A DNA stretch of 62,000 nt from Glandiceps talaboti (taxonomy: Eukaryota > Hemichordata > Enteropneusta > Spengelidae): assembly GCF_964340395.1 (NCBI RefSeq), contig NC_135570.1, positions 5,140,322-5,202,321 of the forward strand, read 5' to 3'. Each line of letters opens with the position of its first letter. Positions within the stretch are counted from its first letter, which is position 1. The position numbers were made by a program, and so were the translations under genes. Below the pieces are notes generated by a model, which was not told where the DNA came from, did not search any database, and saw nothing but the letters and a program-made list of their open reading frames with translations. Of the stretch, positions 10,727 to 24,877 are shown piece after piece.

Positions 10727-13404
10727 ATGAGCCCAGAATTCAAAATAGTCGACACGAGTCGGCCTTTGCCAAGAAAGGTGTCGGTTGAAGAACGAACTTT
10801 GGATGATATGGCAACTGGAGGTGAGGAGAGCGCCTTCAACGGACTTACAGGTGAAGGTTGAACACATACAAGAGAAGACTTGATATCTTTTCACTGGGAA
10901 AGCGCGTGTCACGGTGCGATGCTTCTTGAATCCCGAAAAATTGTGCTTCCGCGGAGGAAACGCTATTTTTTGTTCCTAAATCATCTCATAGTTATCCATT
11001 TAGGAAATAACTTATCCGGAAGTAGGATGGTTTGCATTCTAATCATTTTCGTTTTAGATAATTGGTTTTGTGTCCATTTACAAGATATATATTTAGTAAC
11101 ACAATTCATACTACTTCATTCGGACACTTAAGTTTTATATATCATTTTCCGCATCATATTTCACAGTCTTGTATTCAAACTGTATGCGAGATCAATAACA
11201 AAAAAAAAACACGGGAAAACTGTAACATTTCCAAAATACCGAAATTAAGATACACTATTATGGACTGCATTGTCCCAGATGTATAAATTACTAAAATGGA
11301 ACATTTTTCACGGAGAATTAACAATTGGCATCATTTAGAGAGACACATACAAACCAGATGTTGGAAGTGTACTTTTTAATTTCCACAATTGTCTATTGCG
11401 CCCTTAATTTGATTGGAAAATGCAACTTTCGTTCTCATGGGAGTCTTGATAAACATTGGACTCAATGTTTCCCGCCATTACTTCGTAAAATTATTATATG
11501 TAAAAATAATGGCTCGTAAAATTTGTACAATAAAAACAAATTTAAGCAGTTTTGTTTAAAGTGTTGACAGTTTTATGCTTATCAGAAATATCTATTTTTG
11601 AAATTCAAGTGGGGTTTATCCAAATATCGAACGTTTTCTGATGTCGTGCAGGCTATGTTAGGACTTCTATGTTGTTCCATTAGCCCGGGATAAAGAATTA
11701 ATTGGTCGCTGTATTCTCACTCAGCCGTGTCTACAAAATGCACGAAGCTTGGCTGTTTGATTTTCGTTTTCTGGAGAGCGACAGTCGTGAAAATTTCAAA
11801 TTGTTTCATGCCTTAAAACAGCTTGCAAATACGACGGAATGGCAACAGACAATCACCTCATGTCACGTGACTATGATAACAAGTGGAAACGGGAAAACAA
11901 AAGATTGAACTGAATACAAGAGTTCGGTTTATTTCATTTCAACTATCCTGACTTGAGATAAAAAAGAATTGAAGCATATATACATAAACTTCCAATGTCT
12001 ATATCTGCAGTAGACTACAAACACTCTACATTTTTTAATGAAATTATTGACGCGGCAACATATGAAGTTCCTCGCCCATGTGTACCTCGACAAAACGGGT
12101 TAAACTAAAAATAGACAACGCGAAACTGGATGGAATCCGTCGAGTCTTTGTTTAGTGTACGAAGTTTTTATGCTATATGAAGACCCTGAATTTCGGCAGT
12201 TACATATTAATAAACTTCACTCACACGTCTGCTAGTTTTGAATTAATTTCCCTAAATTTGCATTTTAGATGTTTATAAACGACACCCTGTAAAACAACGG
12301 TTATTTCTTGTTATATTCTTATTTCTTTTTATATAAACTGACATGAAAAAAAAACACCAAGCAACTTGTAGAAAAATCGAAATCCGTGTAGACCGTATTA
12401 TATTTATCAAGGAGTAATGTCAAACAAATTTATGAGATCGCACGATCGTATTTCGATCTTTTTGCCGAATAGCGTTCACGACAAGCCCGTACGCTTTGAC
12501 TGCGTCTCTCTGCACACAACGGCATGTCACCAAGACAAATGCGGGATTCGGGGAAAACACGAGATTCGCCTCCGAACAATCGTTCATACTCGCATTGAAT
12601 TGTCACCGTTAAATATTTTAACTGACGTTTTAGTCTGCACGTCACAACATCTATCATTTTTAAACACATCAATACCAAGTATTATCCACAATTGTATAAA
12701 TTCATATTTACTCAAACGAATATATCTTTATTTCAAAATTTACGACAATAGTTTTTGAGATCGGCATCTATATCATTTATAATCCGCATTTATGCAAAAA
12801 AGAAGTTTTTAGTACACGAATAACATATATTTATTGAATTCATTCACGATAAGTCTCTTTTTATTTCTTTTGTTTTCAGATCGTGGTTTCTCTTCGCAAT
12901 GGATTCAACAAGTTGCAGTGTCCATATGGTGGTGTTACACAACAGGTGATAAGCCCTCCGATAGGCAGGTGGTTGTTAGTAAAAAATGACAAATTAAAAG
13001 ACATTTAAATTATCATTCGGTCAATCTAATAGTACCAATGTGATAAAAATATGACTGTCAATTAATTCTGCCCAAAACGCATTGTATGGAGTCGGCTTTG
13101 TGGGGCTCAATAATAATCAACGGTTTTTTTGTTATTTCTTTTCAAACAACCCAATTGACTGTCAAGTATTTTGAACGAAAACTGTCTTTGTGTGCCAACC
13201 CACAACTCATTTTATGATTTTGTGATTGTATTCGCATCACGACCACATGAAAATTGTTATGAAAATATGACCACTAAAATATACTTGTTTTACAATATCA
13301 AGAACAATAATTTTTTATATTTCGCAGGCAAGTATTATAATGAAATGATGAACAAAAAAGACTATGAAGGCCTGTTATATCGCATATACGCAAAAGCTTG
13401 GTAG
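10727..13404 (+). CDS. Candidate three-exon gene, unknown 88-aa protein
   Basis: Exons 10727-10850, 12880-12945 and 13328-13404 join in one frame (phase 1 at both junctions). Exon 1 starts MSPEFKIVDTSRPLPRK after an upstream in-frame TAA and ends at ACAG|GTGAAG. Exon 2 has a strong acceptor (TTTCTTTTGTTTTCAG), encodes DRGFSSQWIQQVAVSIWWCY, and ends ACAG|GTGATA. Exon 3 has acceptor TTTTTTATATTTCGCAG and encodes KYYNEMMNKKDYEGLLYRIY, ending KAW and TAG. The family is not recognised, and further exons may exist. Only the splice signals and frame agreement support it. Confidence 0.33.
10851..12879. other. Interval between candidate exons 1 and 2
   Basis: Contains other short open frames (11702-11908 and 12417-12758, plus strand) that do not fit the gene model. 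No repeat recognised. Confidence 0.3.
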
Positions 13405-13436
13405 TGTTCAATATATCTATCCTCGCTTTGCTCTTG

Positions 13437-13648
13437 TTTGTGTGTGTGTCCGTATGTGCGCGTGTGTCTATCTGTCTCTCTGCCCACCCCTCTATGTCTG
13501 TATCTCTCTGTATAAGCCTGTCTGTCTTTGTCTCTGTCGTTGTCTATCTCTCTATTAGCTCGTCTGTATGCCTGCCTGTCTGTCTGTTTGTTTGTTTGTT
13601 TGTCTGTCTGTCTGTCTATCTGTCTGTCTCTCTGTCTGTCTGTGCCTT
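13437..13648. repeat. Imperfect (TCTG)n/(TTTG)n microsatellite
   Basis: TG- and TCTG-rich tract grading into TTTG units and back to TCTG. It starts about 30 bases after the stop of the candidate gene. Confidence 0.9.
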
Positions 13649-16600
13649 AGACTAGATCTCTCCCTCGTGCAAACACACGCACATATCACCGACAAACCCG
13701 TGCTCAAATCAGAGAGAGCGCAATTGCAAACGATTAAAGGAAGCTGAAGAGCGTCGACAATACAAACAAATATTAGATCACCTCCGCAATAGAAGTCTGC
13801 AATTTTTTTGTGCTAAAAATTCTCAGTATTCTGGGATTGCTTTATTGCCCACACAAAGCTGTTTCCTGTAATCTCTACCGGTAGAAATATACAGAATTTA
13901 AGTATGTTATATTTTCGATGTGTAGAGACCAACACAAAGTCGTAAATTATGTCATTTTTCCAGTGATACGTTAGCGTTGGACGAACAGATTGAATTATTT
14001 GTACATGCTTCAATAAGCGGAATTATTTCAATAGCTAGTTGTATTTTTGAGGAATAAAATCAACGGACACGTAACGTTTCTAATTCTGGCGGGATGGTTT
14101 GTGACTAAAATTCTGTGGTACGGTTGATTTGAGGTCCTCAGTGAATCTACCTTCAAGTCGTTTTGAATACTGGAATTCGATAACAGTAAACCAAATTAGC
14201 TACAAATAACTTACCATCACCACAAGTTTTATAACGCCATGCTTATATCATCTCAGCCAACGCGAATAAAATCCGGACGACACCAAATCCTCAACACATC
14301 ACGTTCGTTCGTTTGTTCGTTCGTTGAGTAAAAAAATGATTTCTTTTTCCTTTTCCGGCTTCGCATTTTCTAAGTTCTCGTAGAGTTGGTCTGTTTTTAT
14401 GTTCTGTTATCCCTCTTTTATAATTAATAATCTTGTCTCATTTTGTATTAGTTTTCGTTAATTGAAATTTTGAAGATTTTATAGGGTCTAAAATAACAAT
14501 GTAATATTTTGATGTGAGAATAATGAAAAGTCGACAAGATACTGTTGTCACATAATGATATAGGGGGTCATCATAATCATCACTACAAAGACGTTCCAAT
14601 ATTGAAAAATCGTTTTTAAAAAACCCAGAAACTATATTTTTCCACGAAATATGGTTACTTTATTCTCGTAAATAATTTAGTTATAAATAGTAGCACTGAA
14701 ACCATAAATTTTTCCATTTGTCTTGAAAAGGAACTGTCAAAAAGTACTGTTATCGGCCACGTCAACAAAAGAAGAATTAGTTATTGTTGTCATCAGTGGA
14801 TGTTAATCGATGTGGAAATAAATGTTGACAGCTACTACCATTCGTACACTTTTATAAAGAAAAGGATAAAAGTTATTACTATCGAATATGGAAATCGTAT
14901 TTCAAGTGTGACGATATCTTTTGAATACAAAGAAATCAATCAATTTTTGGAGGCTACCTTTTCTTCCCAGTCTTTCAAAAATGCACCCTGAACCACAATC
15001 TGTTTCATCCTTTTGGTTCATCCGGTGCAGTTTGTCGCATTGTCAACGGAAAATTGATGTAATAATTGTAGTAATAATCACTGAGGTGTACGAATTGTAT
15101 CGAAGGTGACCAAAATTTGTTGTTATTGATGACACTAATAATTTGTATTGATAGCAGTTACGCGATTGATGATCGGGTAAATACATACTGACCCAAACAA
15201 CTGATACCGCCACAATGTATGTCACATCTGTTAGGAGCTCTACGTCAAAAAAATACACGCTTTCATTGTATCGTATAAAATCGATTATATGAACACCTTG
15301 GTGAACGAGGACATTCCTTTTGTTCGTATAAACAAACATTGTAGTTATTCAATTTTGTGGGCGAACATACCCTGCCCGGATTATGTAACATGTTTGCAGA
15401 GACACCGCAAAGTCAAAGAAATCCGACAGTCGCTTAGTGTTTAGGTTTCGGAGTATCTGTAGCCGGATTCTGAACGTAACAGCCGCCATGGTGTGGACTT
15501 AAGACTCATAAAAATTCACACAAAGCCTCGACAAAGGGAACTTCATCCGTGAACAAATAGATGTCAAAAACTTTTTGGCGAGAAGAAAGAAGGGGTGGGC
15601 AATTCCGAGAAGATTCTCATTGAAACAGAACAAAAGTCAGCGGGAATTATATTTCAGGACGGTATTAATAAAAAATGAGTTGGGAAGCCTTGGGGCAATG
15701 TTCATGTATGTATGTATTATAGTTGTCTTAATTTTGCCATCTGCTTTGTAGAGAAGAAAGTGCAGTCTTCTAGGTTTTTTCACCATAGCAGACAGAGAAT
15801 CGTTGCCTTGGAAATAAGTTAATGGGAATTAAAATAAAAATGGCATTTTTTTTTTGAAATTTAACTTTCTATTTGTATGTGGCGATATAAAATGCTACCA
15901 CTGATGACATAGGCATGGTAATCAAATGCGTCAAAGTTCTAGGCTTGTAGGGTAAATATGCGATGTATTGTTTTTGCTTCCAAGTTTTTGTAAACTTTAT
16001 ACGAAGGTCCTTCTTAATGTCGTGACTCTAACTATAGGCTTCATACGCTAGTAAACACTGTTTTCCCCCATTCTTCTTTGTCACGGGTCGTTTTTTTTTC
16101 GGGGCGGCGAGCGCCAGTTGGTATACTTCAAAACTTAAACCGTCCCATTTTACGATTTTTATCTCGAGTGTCTGGACTATATGAATATACCTGCAGGCTA
16201 TTTCGTATCGTATTTGAAGAACTACAATTGGGGCTTTTTGTGTCCCCCTCATGTCCTTTCACCACATAATACGCAAAGAGGGTTTTGTGTGTGCTTTTCT
16301 ACAGCAATTTCTACTAACCACGATGGGCCGTTTTTGATGTATCGTACTACGACCTGGGTGCATACAGGAAGGGGCATCGTGTTGTTGCCCGTCACACAGC
16401 ACAGGCTTGTTGAAAGCTGTTGTTCAGTGATAAGCGCGTTTTGTGGACGATACAATTCGCGACATACGTGAATTGTTATCAGAACTTTGTGGTGAATGCA
16501 TGTGGCGCCTTGCCGAGTTTGTTGACGGTAATATAAGTAGGATAATAGTCTCTGGTAATTTGATTTCGATTCAAACCAGTTATGATTGTCCAATTGATCG

Positions 16601-16842
16601 GATTAGTCGTTGATTATCCTTCATAACTATAGCACGTCGGTTCTACGTACTGAAATGGTGCGTACTTGGATATGTAACGTTGACTCTCTACTGAACGTGA
16701 AGTTCTTTAGCAGGAAAATTTAAAGTACAGTAAAGTACATTGAGTCGTACAATCCAATATAACACGTGTTACACGACCGCACACACATACACATGTCATT
16801 GTGTGAAGCGAGGGATGGAGAGAGAGAAGAAAATAGAGGAGA

Positions 16843-16847
<5 letters not shown>
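13649..16847. other. Unannotated CpG-rich DNA
   Basis: Short (GTTC)n at about 14305-14328. Open frames at 15043-15339 (minus, 98 codons), 16181-16471 (plus, 96) and 16249-16593 (minus, 114) overlap in part and none has recognisable similarity. No structural RNA recognised. Confidence 0.35.
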
Positions 16848-17220
<373 letters not shown>

Positions 17221-18469
17221 GTGGGTAGGTATTGTCATAATTCTATCCTGGATAATCACATTACATACAGTCATGTATTATCATTTTACTATTCATTGCA
17301 CGTACGTCCTTGTTCTCATCCAAATTACTAGTACTAAGTCCTGTAACACGACTGTCAAGATTTGCGACAGATAAGAGCCGGGTAAAATTGAATCCATGTT
17401 TTCTTTTCTTACAAATTCTTTACAACCAACCCTTCGACAGTTGACCTTAACAGGAAGTTCTTTATATAGCTTGTAGGAATTCGGAATGTTTTGTTTTCAT
17501 ATCCTTAATTCTTTATTTATGTTCCTTCAATTTCCCCTTCACTTTATTATATTAGTTTTGTTTCTTATAATCGAATTTCTACAGATAGACTCTATCACAG
17601 TTATAAAAAATTTCATCGAAGTGAAAACGTTTGCGCCCTCACTCACAACATATGATTTAGATTTGGTGATTTGCCTTCCCATATTTTATGAGCCAAACGC
17701 AATGTCATTGGTGTTAGATTTTTTTCGTAGATTGACCAAATCTGGGGTCACGACAATGGCCTGAGGTGATACCAACAATATCCCTCCCCTGTGGGTTCTG
17801 TCATCATTCAAATGCATCATCGTCACGCATTCTTTACATATTTTTTCGGTTTAATTTCAAAAGATGTCGAGAAACTATTAAAAGTACATACACTCTCTTC
17901 AGAATTAGGGTTATCGCATTACGAAGAGAAACATTCAATGTGGTACGAAAGAAGTCCTAGATAACATAGAAAATACGTGGTGCACATCCGCCCCCGTTTA
18001 CACCTACACAGAAAGGGACGGAAGTTGTTGTAGGGAAGCTCGCTCAAATTCCGACTACAGATGAAATCTCATGACATATCCGGAATATTCAGACATGATT
18101 AATAAAGTAAAAATGATTTCATTTCGGAAGTATGGCTATAATGTGACTCCTTATTAGGATTTGAATTGCATGAAGACCGGATGTAGTACATGGTATAATT
18201 GCATTTCTGTACAACGCTTCTCATTGAATTGTTGAGAGTGCAATGTCCCATCTCAGAACAAGTATCAACCCTTTTCCATATACCCGTTACAACTTGGTTC
18301 CTAACCGAATGTTTTCTGTTGAATGAACACCAACATTTGATCACCAATTCTTAGTCATGCAACTGTGTATCAATCTCTTTGGTTTGTTTGTTTGTTATCT
18401 CAGCTTGTTTTATTAATCAAAAATCAAAAACAAATACCCAAATCCTCATTCATATAGCTACTCCAATAC

Positions 18470-18604
18470 CAAGTTTCGGTTCAGTCAATTGTAAACGGTA
18501 TGTTTCTGCTCCAGTCAGTACAACCGTGACTGCATGTGAGTACCTTTTGAATATGTAGCAAAAATTACGTCTTAAACAGTATCAACTCGATAAATTTGCG
18601 CCCC
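18470..18604. repeat. Interspersed repeat, copy 1 of a local pair
   Basis: Shares GTTCAGTCAATTG, a CAGTCAGTACAA-like block, AAAAATTACG-CTTAAACAGT and a terminal GCGCC-like end with 19482-19590. Confidence 0.55.
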
Positions 18605-19481
18605 TTTGATTTTTTGGTGGTACCAACCTTGCAATACCTCTTTTGGCATATTCAACCACCACGTCTGACATGTGCTTTGCAAGCATTTTTTATCTTATAC
18701 ACTGCCCAAATAGCACCGCAGTTGCACACTGTGGCAAATAATTATAAAGACGTTAAAATTTTCGTTGGTGATCCCAAGAACGGATAAAACCACAATCAAG
18801 TTATTTTGAAGACGGTATGTGGGAATAACTTGCACGGGATAACCAGTCGAAACAATCGTGTAGTCATGACATGATTTAGTTTTAGCAAGTACATTGCGCT
18901 AGATAAATTCATTTTACGATGCAAAAACTAGGTGGTGCACAAAATATTACAGCGAAGGAATGTATGATATGATAACAACAAGATATTAGAATAATGGTAA
19001 TATCTCACAAAGTATAAAAAGTTAATATCCTATTAATTCTTACATTTACTGAAACTTTGTCATATGTACGAAGAGCTATGTCTTATTCGCCTCATAATGT
19101 GACGTGTATGAAAGTTGAAAATATAGCGCCACCAATGTTTGTAAACTTTCAATCTTTGATAGTTTTTGGCCCAATATTTGCATCAATCCAAGTATATGAC
19201 AATAGAAGAGTAGTTGCAGGTTAAATCATGTAGAGGGAATCTATGTATTAGAGATCGTGTTAAAATGGCACACTTTATCAGATTTTCACTCTCAAGTGAA
19301 GATACTTAACTAAACCCATATTCCAATACAATGGTAATGTACGTCTTCTATAACATTACAATTGTCTTCTGGCATTGTTATATTAGATCAGTTGATTTCA
19401 TAATAGGGGGTTTCCTGAACACTTTTTTGATACGTATGATAAATTACGTCATTGGATCATTCATGAGTTATATCTTAATAC

Positions 19482-19590
19482 AAGGTTTGAGTTCAGTCAA
19501 TTGAATGTGATGGTTAAGTATGCTTCAGTAAGTACAATACTGCGGGTAAAAACTACGCCTAAACAGTCTCGTATAAATGGAGCTTGTGCC
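19482..19590. repeat. Interspersed repeat, copy 2 of a local pair
   Basis: Same orientation as the copy at 18470-18604, about 1 kb away. Homology was judged by eye. Confidence 0.55.
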
Positions 19591-20066
19591 ACTTTCACGT
19601 GTTATGTATAAAGTGGAAGCTGAGCCCTTTATTGCGATATATGAGTAATTTCCCCGACCGATTTCAACGAACTCAACGAAATGAGATATTTAGGACGTTA
19701 TCTATAGTATACATGTAGTCAGTTTGTCATAATGGTTGTTCCTGCCGACTTGGTATCATGTATTCCCTGCTACTGTCCTCGATATCAAATCCATGGTCAA
19801 CGTCAACTTGCGTATAATTTTGATCTCTCAAGGGAGATATGTCAATGAAATGAACACACAGGTCAAGGTATTAACTATATATATTGACCTTCTTCGGTTC
19901 ATTTCATCAAATGTAAATTACATACAATTAGTGAACCAAAACCCTTCACACTAAATTACATACTTCCATGAAATACACCACAAGTTACTGGTTTTGTTGT
20001 AAGTTGTTTTTTTCTTAAAATTAGGTTGATTAATTTGGGGTTACTATATTTAGTTTTTTATTCACT

Positions 20067-20124
20067 TTTGGCCTTCTATAAGTCAATACTGAATCAGACA
20101 ACTTCGTGAAGACCCAAGGTCTAA
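20067..20124. repeat. Diverged repeat sharing ACTTTTGGCCTTCTATAAGTC
   Basis: Matches 20645-20700 (ACTTTTAGCCTTCTATAAGTC, then a shared GTGAA-GACCCA). A T-rich lead-in is also shared. Possibly an old transposon end. Confidence 0.45.
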
Positions 20125-20644
20125 TTTTGTTCTTTTTTAATTTAGTTTATTTTTTAATTAACCTTGTTTGATTTACTAATAGTTTGTGTTTTATTGTATA
20201 TTCGATATACGTGTTGATAATTTCCTAAGGGACAAAACCATGGTTGTTCACATTGTTGTATTAGCGTAGCCTAGAAACTTGTTGTTGGCTTTCAAATCTA
20301 GCGACGGATGCTCCATCAACGTCATTTTTTCATAACAGAAAATTGTCCTAAATTTGAAATTACCACCAAAAGCTATGCTAATCCCAAAATGGAGCTTCGA
20401 TAGTAAACCAATGATGTAACTGTTTCCCAGTTTAATTTAGACTGGGAACGAGGATAGGGTTAGTGGTAAACAAACAGGAAAACTAAAATTAAAAGACGTT
20501 CTATCGTTAGCATTGCATTTTAATTCTATCTTATTCGTACGACGTTGGTCAAAAGATTTGTTCTTGCTCAATAACAAAGTCTATTTAACTTCGATTGAGT
20601 AATTTAGTTTTTTTTCTTAACAGTATGTAACTTATTTATTTGTT

Positions 20645-20700
20645 ACTTTTAGCCTTCTATAAGTCTTTCAAAAACACCGCTGTGAAAGACCCAGTGTCAG
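20645..20700. repeat. Diverged repeat, second copy
   Basis: Counterpart of 20067-20124. The following 60-codon frame to about 20825 is not recognised. Confidence 0.45.
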
Positions 20701-21787
20701 TTCTTACTACACTAACTGTTTACAGGGCGAAAGCTAGTCATAACCTTTGGAAACCCTTTGAGCTGAGTTTTGTTCAGACTACATTATTGAGGAAGACCAG
20801 AGCACTCAGGTTGAAAGCTATGTAATACATGTACAAGGTTTTCATATATTTGTAAGCTTTCACCTGCACAGATGAGTACTTTTTTTCCGAGTTTTCAATA
20901 TTTCTACAACGTGTTATTCAGACAATCCAGTGATTCGTACCAGTTGACCCCGAAGTGTTGAGAAATGTGTTTTAATAACTCATAAGGTACATGGTTTTCT
21001 GTTGTCAAATTCAAAAAATGCGGTCATGTACAGCCCATCCCACCCTTTTGTCAAGCCAGATGATGAGATTCAGCCATGTTAGTAAGATGTGTTGTCGATT
21101 TGTTTCTATTCATCTAGATGTCATTGTCTCCTTGCTGTCCTATAGGACTGAACACTGCCTTGGGATTGTCCCAAAATTAAAAAATCCCTTTGGCAGGGAA
21201 AAAATCGTGATATTTTTAACCATTTAATTGATAGCGTAACTCAATACATCATCCTCCTTCAATGAAAGCCATTAAACCGAATGAAAGAATAACATGACTG
21301 AATTTATTGACGTAGTTCATGCCACATTTTCTACACACTGTGTACTGATACTTAATTCCCTCTTGACCGTAGCGATAATTTCATGATGTGCAGTCATTGT
21401 TCATAACTTGTGGAAAGCTTTCATTGTTTTTAATGCCGTGGCAATATTTTCAAATTGGTGAACATGGCATAATGTAGGACGAAAACCGTCTGTGTTCTCG
21501 GACACATTATCAAGATTAACGAGGTATCGCGTTACGTTAATGTGATCTGATATTTGCACACGTAAACACCAAGTTATCAAATGTGCTCTAATAATTCCAG
21601 ATTTTTATCATTTGCAGATATCTAAGGCGTAAAAAATAATTACATTCAATTGTAGAATAGGTTGGGTAGGTAGATTGTTTATTTTATTTTTTTTTCATAT
21701 GTGAGTGTCTAGTTCAGGTAGTGATGTTAACCGTTGTTTTCCATGTGGTCTTTGTGTTATTGGTTTCTTCTCATCAGATGTACAGCC

Positions 21788-21852
21788 ATGTATATATGTA
21801 TGCATGCATGCATGTATGTATGTATGTATGTATGTATGTATGTATGTGTGTG

Positions 21853-21904
<52 letters not shown>

Positions 21905-22032
21905 TATGTATGTATGTATGTATGTATGTATGTATGTATGTATGTATGTATGTATGTATGTATGTATGTATGTATGTATGTATGTATGTATGTATGTATG
22001 TATGTATGTATGTATGTATGTATGTATGTATA
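21788..22032. repeat. Compound (TATG)n-(TG)n-(TGCG)n-(TATG)n microsatellite
   Basis: TATG units flank a TG and a TGCG block. Spurious Met-Tyr-Val-Cys frames arise from it. Confidence 0.97.
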
Positions 22033-22266
22033 TTTGTAAAAATAAACTAATAATTGTTATGGCTACAGGGTGTGTCTCTTACACAACACATAATCAAATG
22101 TACACACTGTCAGATAAAAGAAGTTGTCGCTATAAAAGTTTATAATCAAGTGCCCGAATCGTAGCTTTGTATTGTAGCTGTTGTTTTAATTAACATCACA
22201 ATAATTTTTGAGACCTCAGTCAGTTACTGAGGTCACTGAAATTGGCATCTACATGTACAGTTCTCT

Positions 22267-22383
22267 GTCAGGACTGGTCTCGGTTATCCTCACTCTCGCC
22301 GCTGGGCTCTTCTACGCCTGGGGAGGTCCCGCAGGCAGAGCCCCCAGCGGCGAGAATCTGGGTAACCAAGACTATGTCAGGAC
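22267..22383. repeat. GC-rich foldback (inverted repeat)
   Basis: Arms of about 45 bases: left GTCAGGAC-GTCTCGGTTA-TCTCGCCGCTGGG-CTCT, right its approximate reverse complement ending GTCAGGAC, with a loop of about 26 bases. The core TCTCGCCGCTGGG pairs perfectly with CCCAGCGGCGAGA. It is more GC-rich than its surroundings. Could be a MITE or a structured RNA. Confidence 0.7.
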
Positions 22384-24877
22384 GCAAATCTTGCAGTAAG
22401 CGAAGTATTATAAAGACATAAGTATCTGTCGTTGCACGCGGAGATGGCGCTTGTTCGCTGTATTACACTTACAGAACGTCCAATATAAATTTTCGTTTGC
22501 GGTGAAACAATTCTAAATCGTTGATATGAGGTTGCCAATTCATTTGTGGTATGGACTCATAGATACATTAGGCGTGACGGCGATAGCAGCACAAGTTGGG
22601 TAAAGATTTGATGCCATGCACACAAATGCGCACGTGACCAAGGTTTGTACACGCGTAACCAAGGCCAAGTAGACACATCGACACGTGCGACTATGAAACT
22701 TGATGTTGACTTTATTGTATTGTAACTTCATCGTACAGAATAGATCTATCGAAGCAGAACTAAATCATTTACAATATATACAAACACATGTTCAACCACA
22801 GGACGGATCCTTTATTCCCAGGCAGGCAGAGTTTCAAAGTCATGTGGTATTGTGTATCAGGTGCTCAAAGAACAAAAAAAAGAACAAATGACAATACAAG
22901 GGGGAGGTAAACAAAGACATCAAGCCCAGCTTCCCACATCAGATTTTAATGAGACTGAGGCGGGTTATGCCTCGCCTGTCATAATCAAGGGACATGATAA
23001 TTAGCACTATTTACCTATTATCGACGGTTCTTACCCCTTGATAATAATATTTCCTCAGTCTATTTTCGTCATATGGATATAATTTATTTCTACGAGAGGG
23101 ATAGTGCCTTGAATAATTAGAGATAGCCTCCTCATCACTATCATCACTACATCCGTTCAGACAACCATATTCATTATTTTACTGCTATTACATGTATAGG
23201 TCTTTGCGAATTTGTATTTGAACCATTTCCTGTTTCTACGGAAATTGGTTCCTTCTCTAAATGTTGACGGGAAATCTCACTTTCATTTGGAGATCTAACC
23301 GGCTCCATAGTATCTCATATGGACTCATATTCAGAGTTCAACACTGCAATATCAAAATCTTGGAATAGATCAGTCATAAGCTTAAGTATTTCTAAAGTCA
23401 ACGTGAATGTATTTCCTTCTCTGCTGTGAAATTCTTTGACCTGTATGCTTGCCTACTCCAGGCAGTTGTAAAAGCTCCTGGAAACTACAATTGTTAATGT
23501 CAATCTTTGACATTTTCTCCAAAATGAATAAAATCAGAAGGGGTCAACCACAAGATAATTACTCAACGAATAAAACCGTATTTAACACTAAAAGAGACAG
23601 AAATGGGCTTAGTACCCTTTAATGAACAAACAAGAAATCCTAACACTAAACAATACCTCTCTTAAAATTGATGTACAAAACCTTAATCTACCAAATAAAT
23701 ATCATTTATGATATGTGGGGAATAACAATAAAAGTTATTTCTGAAACTGTTATCAACAATCGTCAAAGTCAAGAATGTTGAAATATTAGAAAAATCAAAT
23801 CATATTTTTCTTTCTGAAAAAAACGAACAAGAATATAAATTGTAAATTAAACAATACACTTTTTAACAAACTTGATAATTCAAGTTCAAAACTGCTAAAC
23901 AGGAAGTCGAGAAACCAACGACCTAACTGAACCGTACGCGTAATACGGTTGTCTCAGAACGTAGCTAGCAGACGACAACGGATCTTTAGCGCGTATTTTT
24001 AAACTTCCCTATCAGAAATACACAGTAAGTACGAAACATTTTTGAAATATTTTCAAAATGTATTTTCTCTAAAATTTTGATAAATATGTTCACATTTATA
24101 TAAATAGAATAATTTGATGTTAAAATTTTGCTAAAATATGAACATTAAATATCAAAACTTTTGGATAAAATGTGCGTATGACCTCCGCTATAAAATAATG
24201 AAGGATCGATCGGCAATTTTTCAAGAAATAGCCGTAAACTTCACAAAAAATTGTTATTTGACCCAACAATTGTATGAAATTGTTAGGAATTTATTGAGTA
24301 AGGTAATTAATCCAAAAATATCTCATAAATAATTTATGTTAAAAAGTTACGGCCTTTTTAAGAACTGTTTCACAAGCAGAAAACTTCAGCCTGAGTTACG
24401 GTCACCGCGCGCAAACAATTTTTTTTTTTTTTTAAATTATCGCTAAAATCACGATATTCACAAATCGACGTGAATATCTTACAAACTAACAAAGAAATGA
24501 ATCCGACAGTTGTTATTTGGTAAACAATTTTAGTCCGTAAAAGATCGAAAAGTTGATTCCCCACCAGAGATCTGTCGCGTGCAACGGCAAAGTACAGTGA
24601 CGATCCTGGTTGAGAATCAAAAACTCTCGCAACAGACTCTAAAATTCGTCGACAGCGCCAGTATAGTGTTACACTATTTTATAATACTAAAAATACCAAT
24701 TCTCAAAGGATATTCTTACCTAACAGTCTATATCAGAGGCTCTTGTGTACGGACCCGTGACAAGTACGTCTTTCATAACATACATAAATCAGAGTCCTGG
24801 CAAATTTCCGGATGTAGCGTCATCGGGAGATTTCCGACACGCAGCCTCGTTCGACAACATCATATCTGCATACATTC
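22384..24877. other. Unannotated CpG-rich DNA
   Basis: No gene seen. A T run of about 15 bases lies at 24420-24434. Confidence 0.4.

Larger units (their letters stand above)
17221..21787. other. Unannotated CpG-rich DNA
   Basis: No gene recognised. Two pairs of diverged repeats occur here: 18470-18604 with 19482-19590, and 20067-20124 with 20645-20700. Open frames at 17486-17764 and elsewhere have no support. Confidence 0.4.

Noticed and set aside
11702-11908. Protein-like plus frame after acceptor CTCACTCAG
   Set aside because: Its phase does not fit the neighbouring candidate exons and no homology is recognised.
12417-12758. 113-codon plus-strand frame
   Set aside because: No recognised motif, no splice or promoter context, and overlaps an equally open minus frame.
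15043-15339. 98-codon minus frame with a hydrophobic stretch
   Set aside because: No homology, no supporting signals; length is possible by chance in this much sequence.
16249-16593. 114-codon minus frame and the overlapping 96-codon plus frame
   Set aside because: They exclude each other and neither resembles a known family; perhaps decayed transposon sequence.
21705-22145. Met-Tyr-Val-Cys repeat frames
   Set aside because: Microsatellite translation. The same applies to frames over 817-1080, 2610-3021, 3039-3252, 16987-17274, 30169-30420 and 59370-59677.
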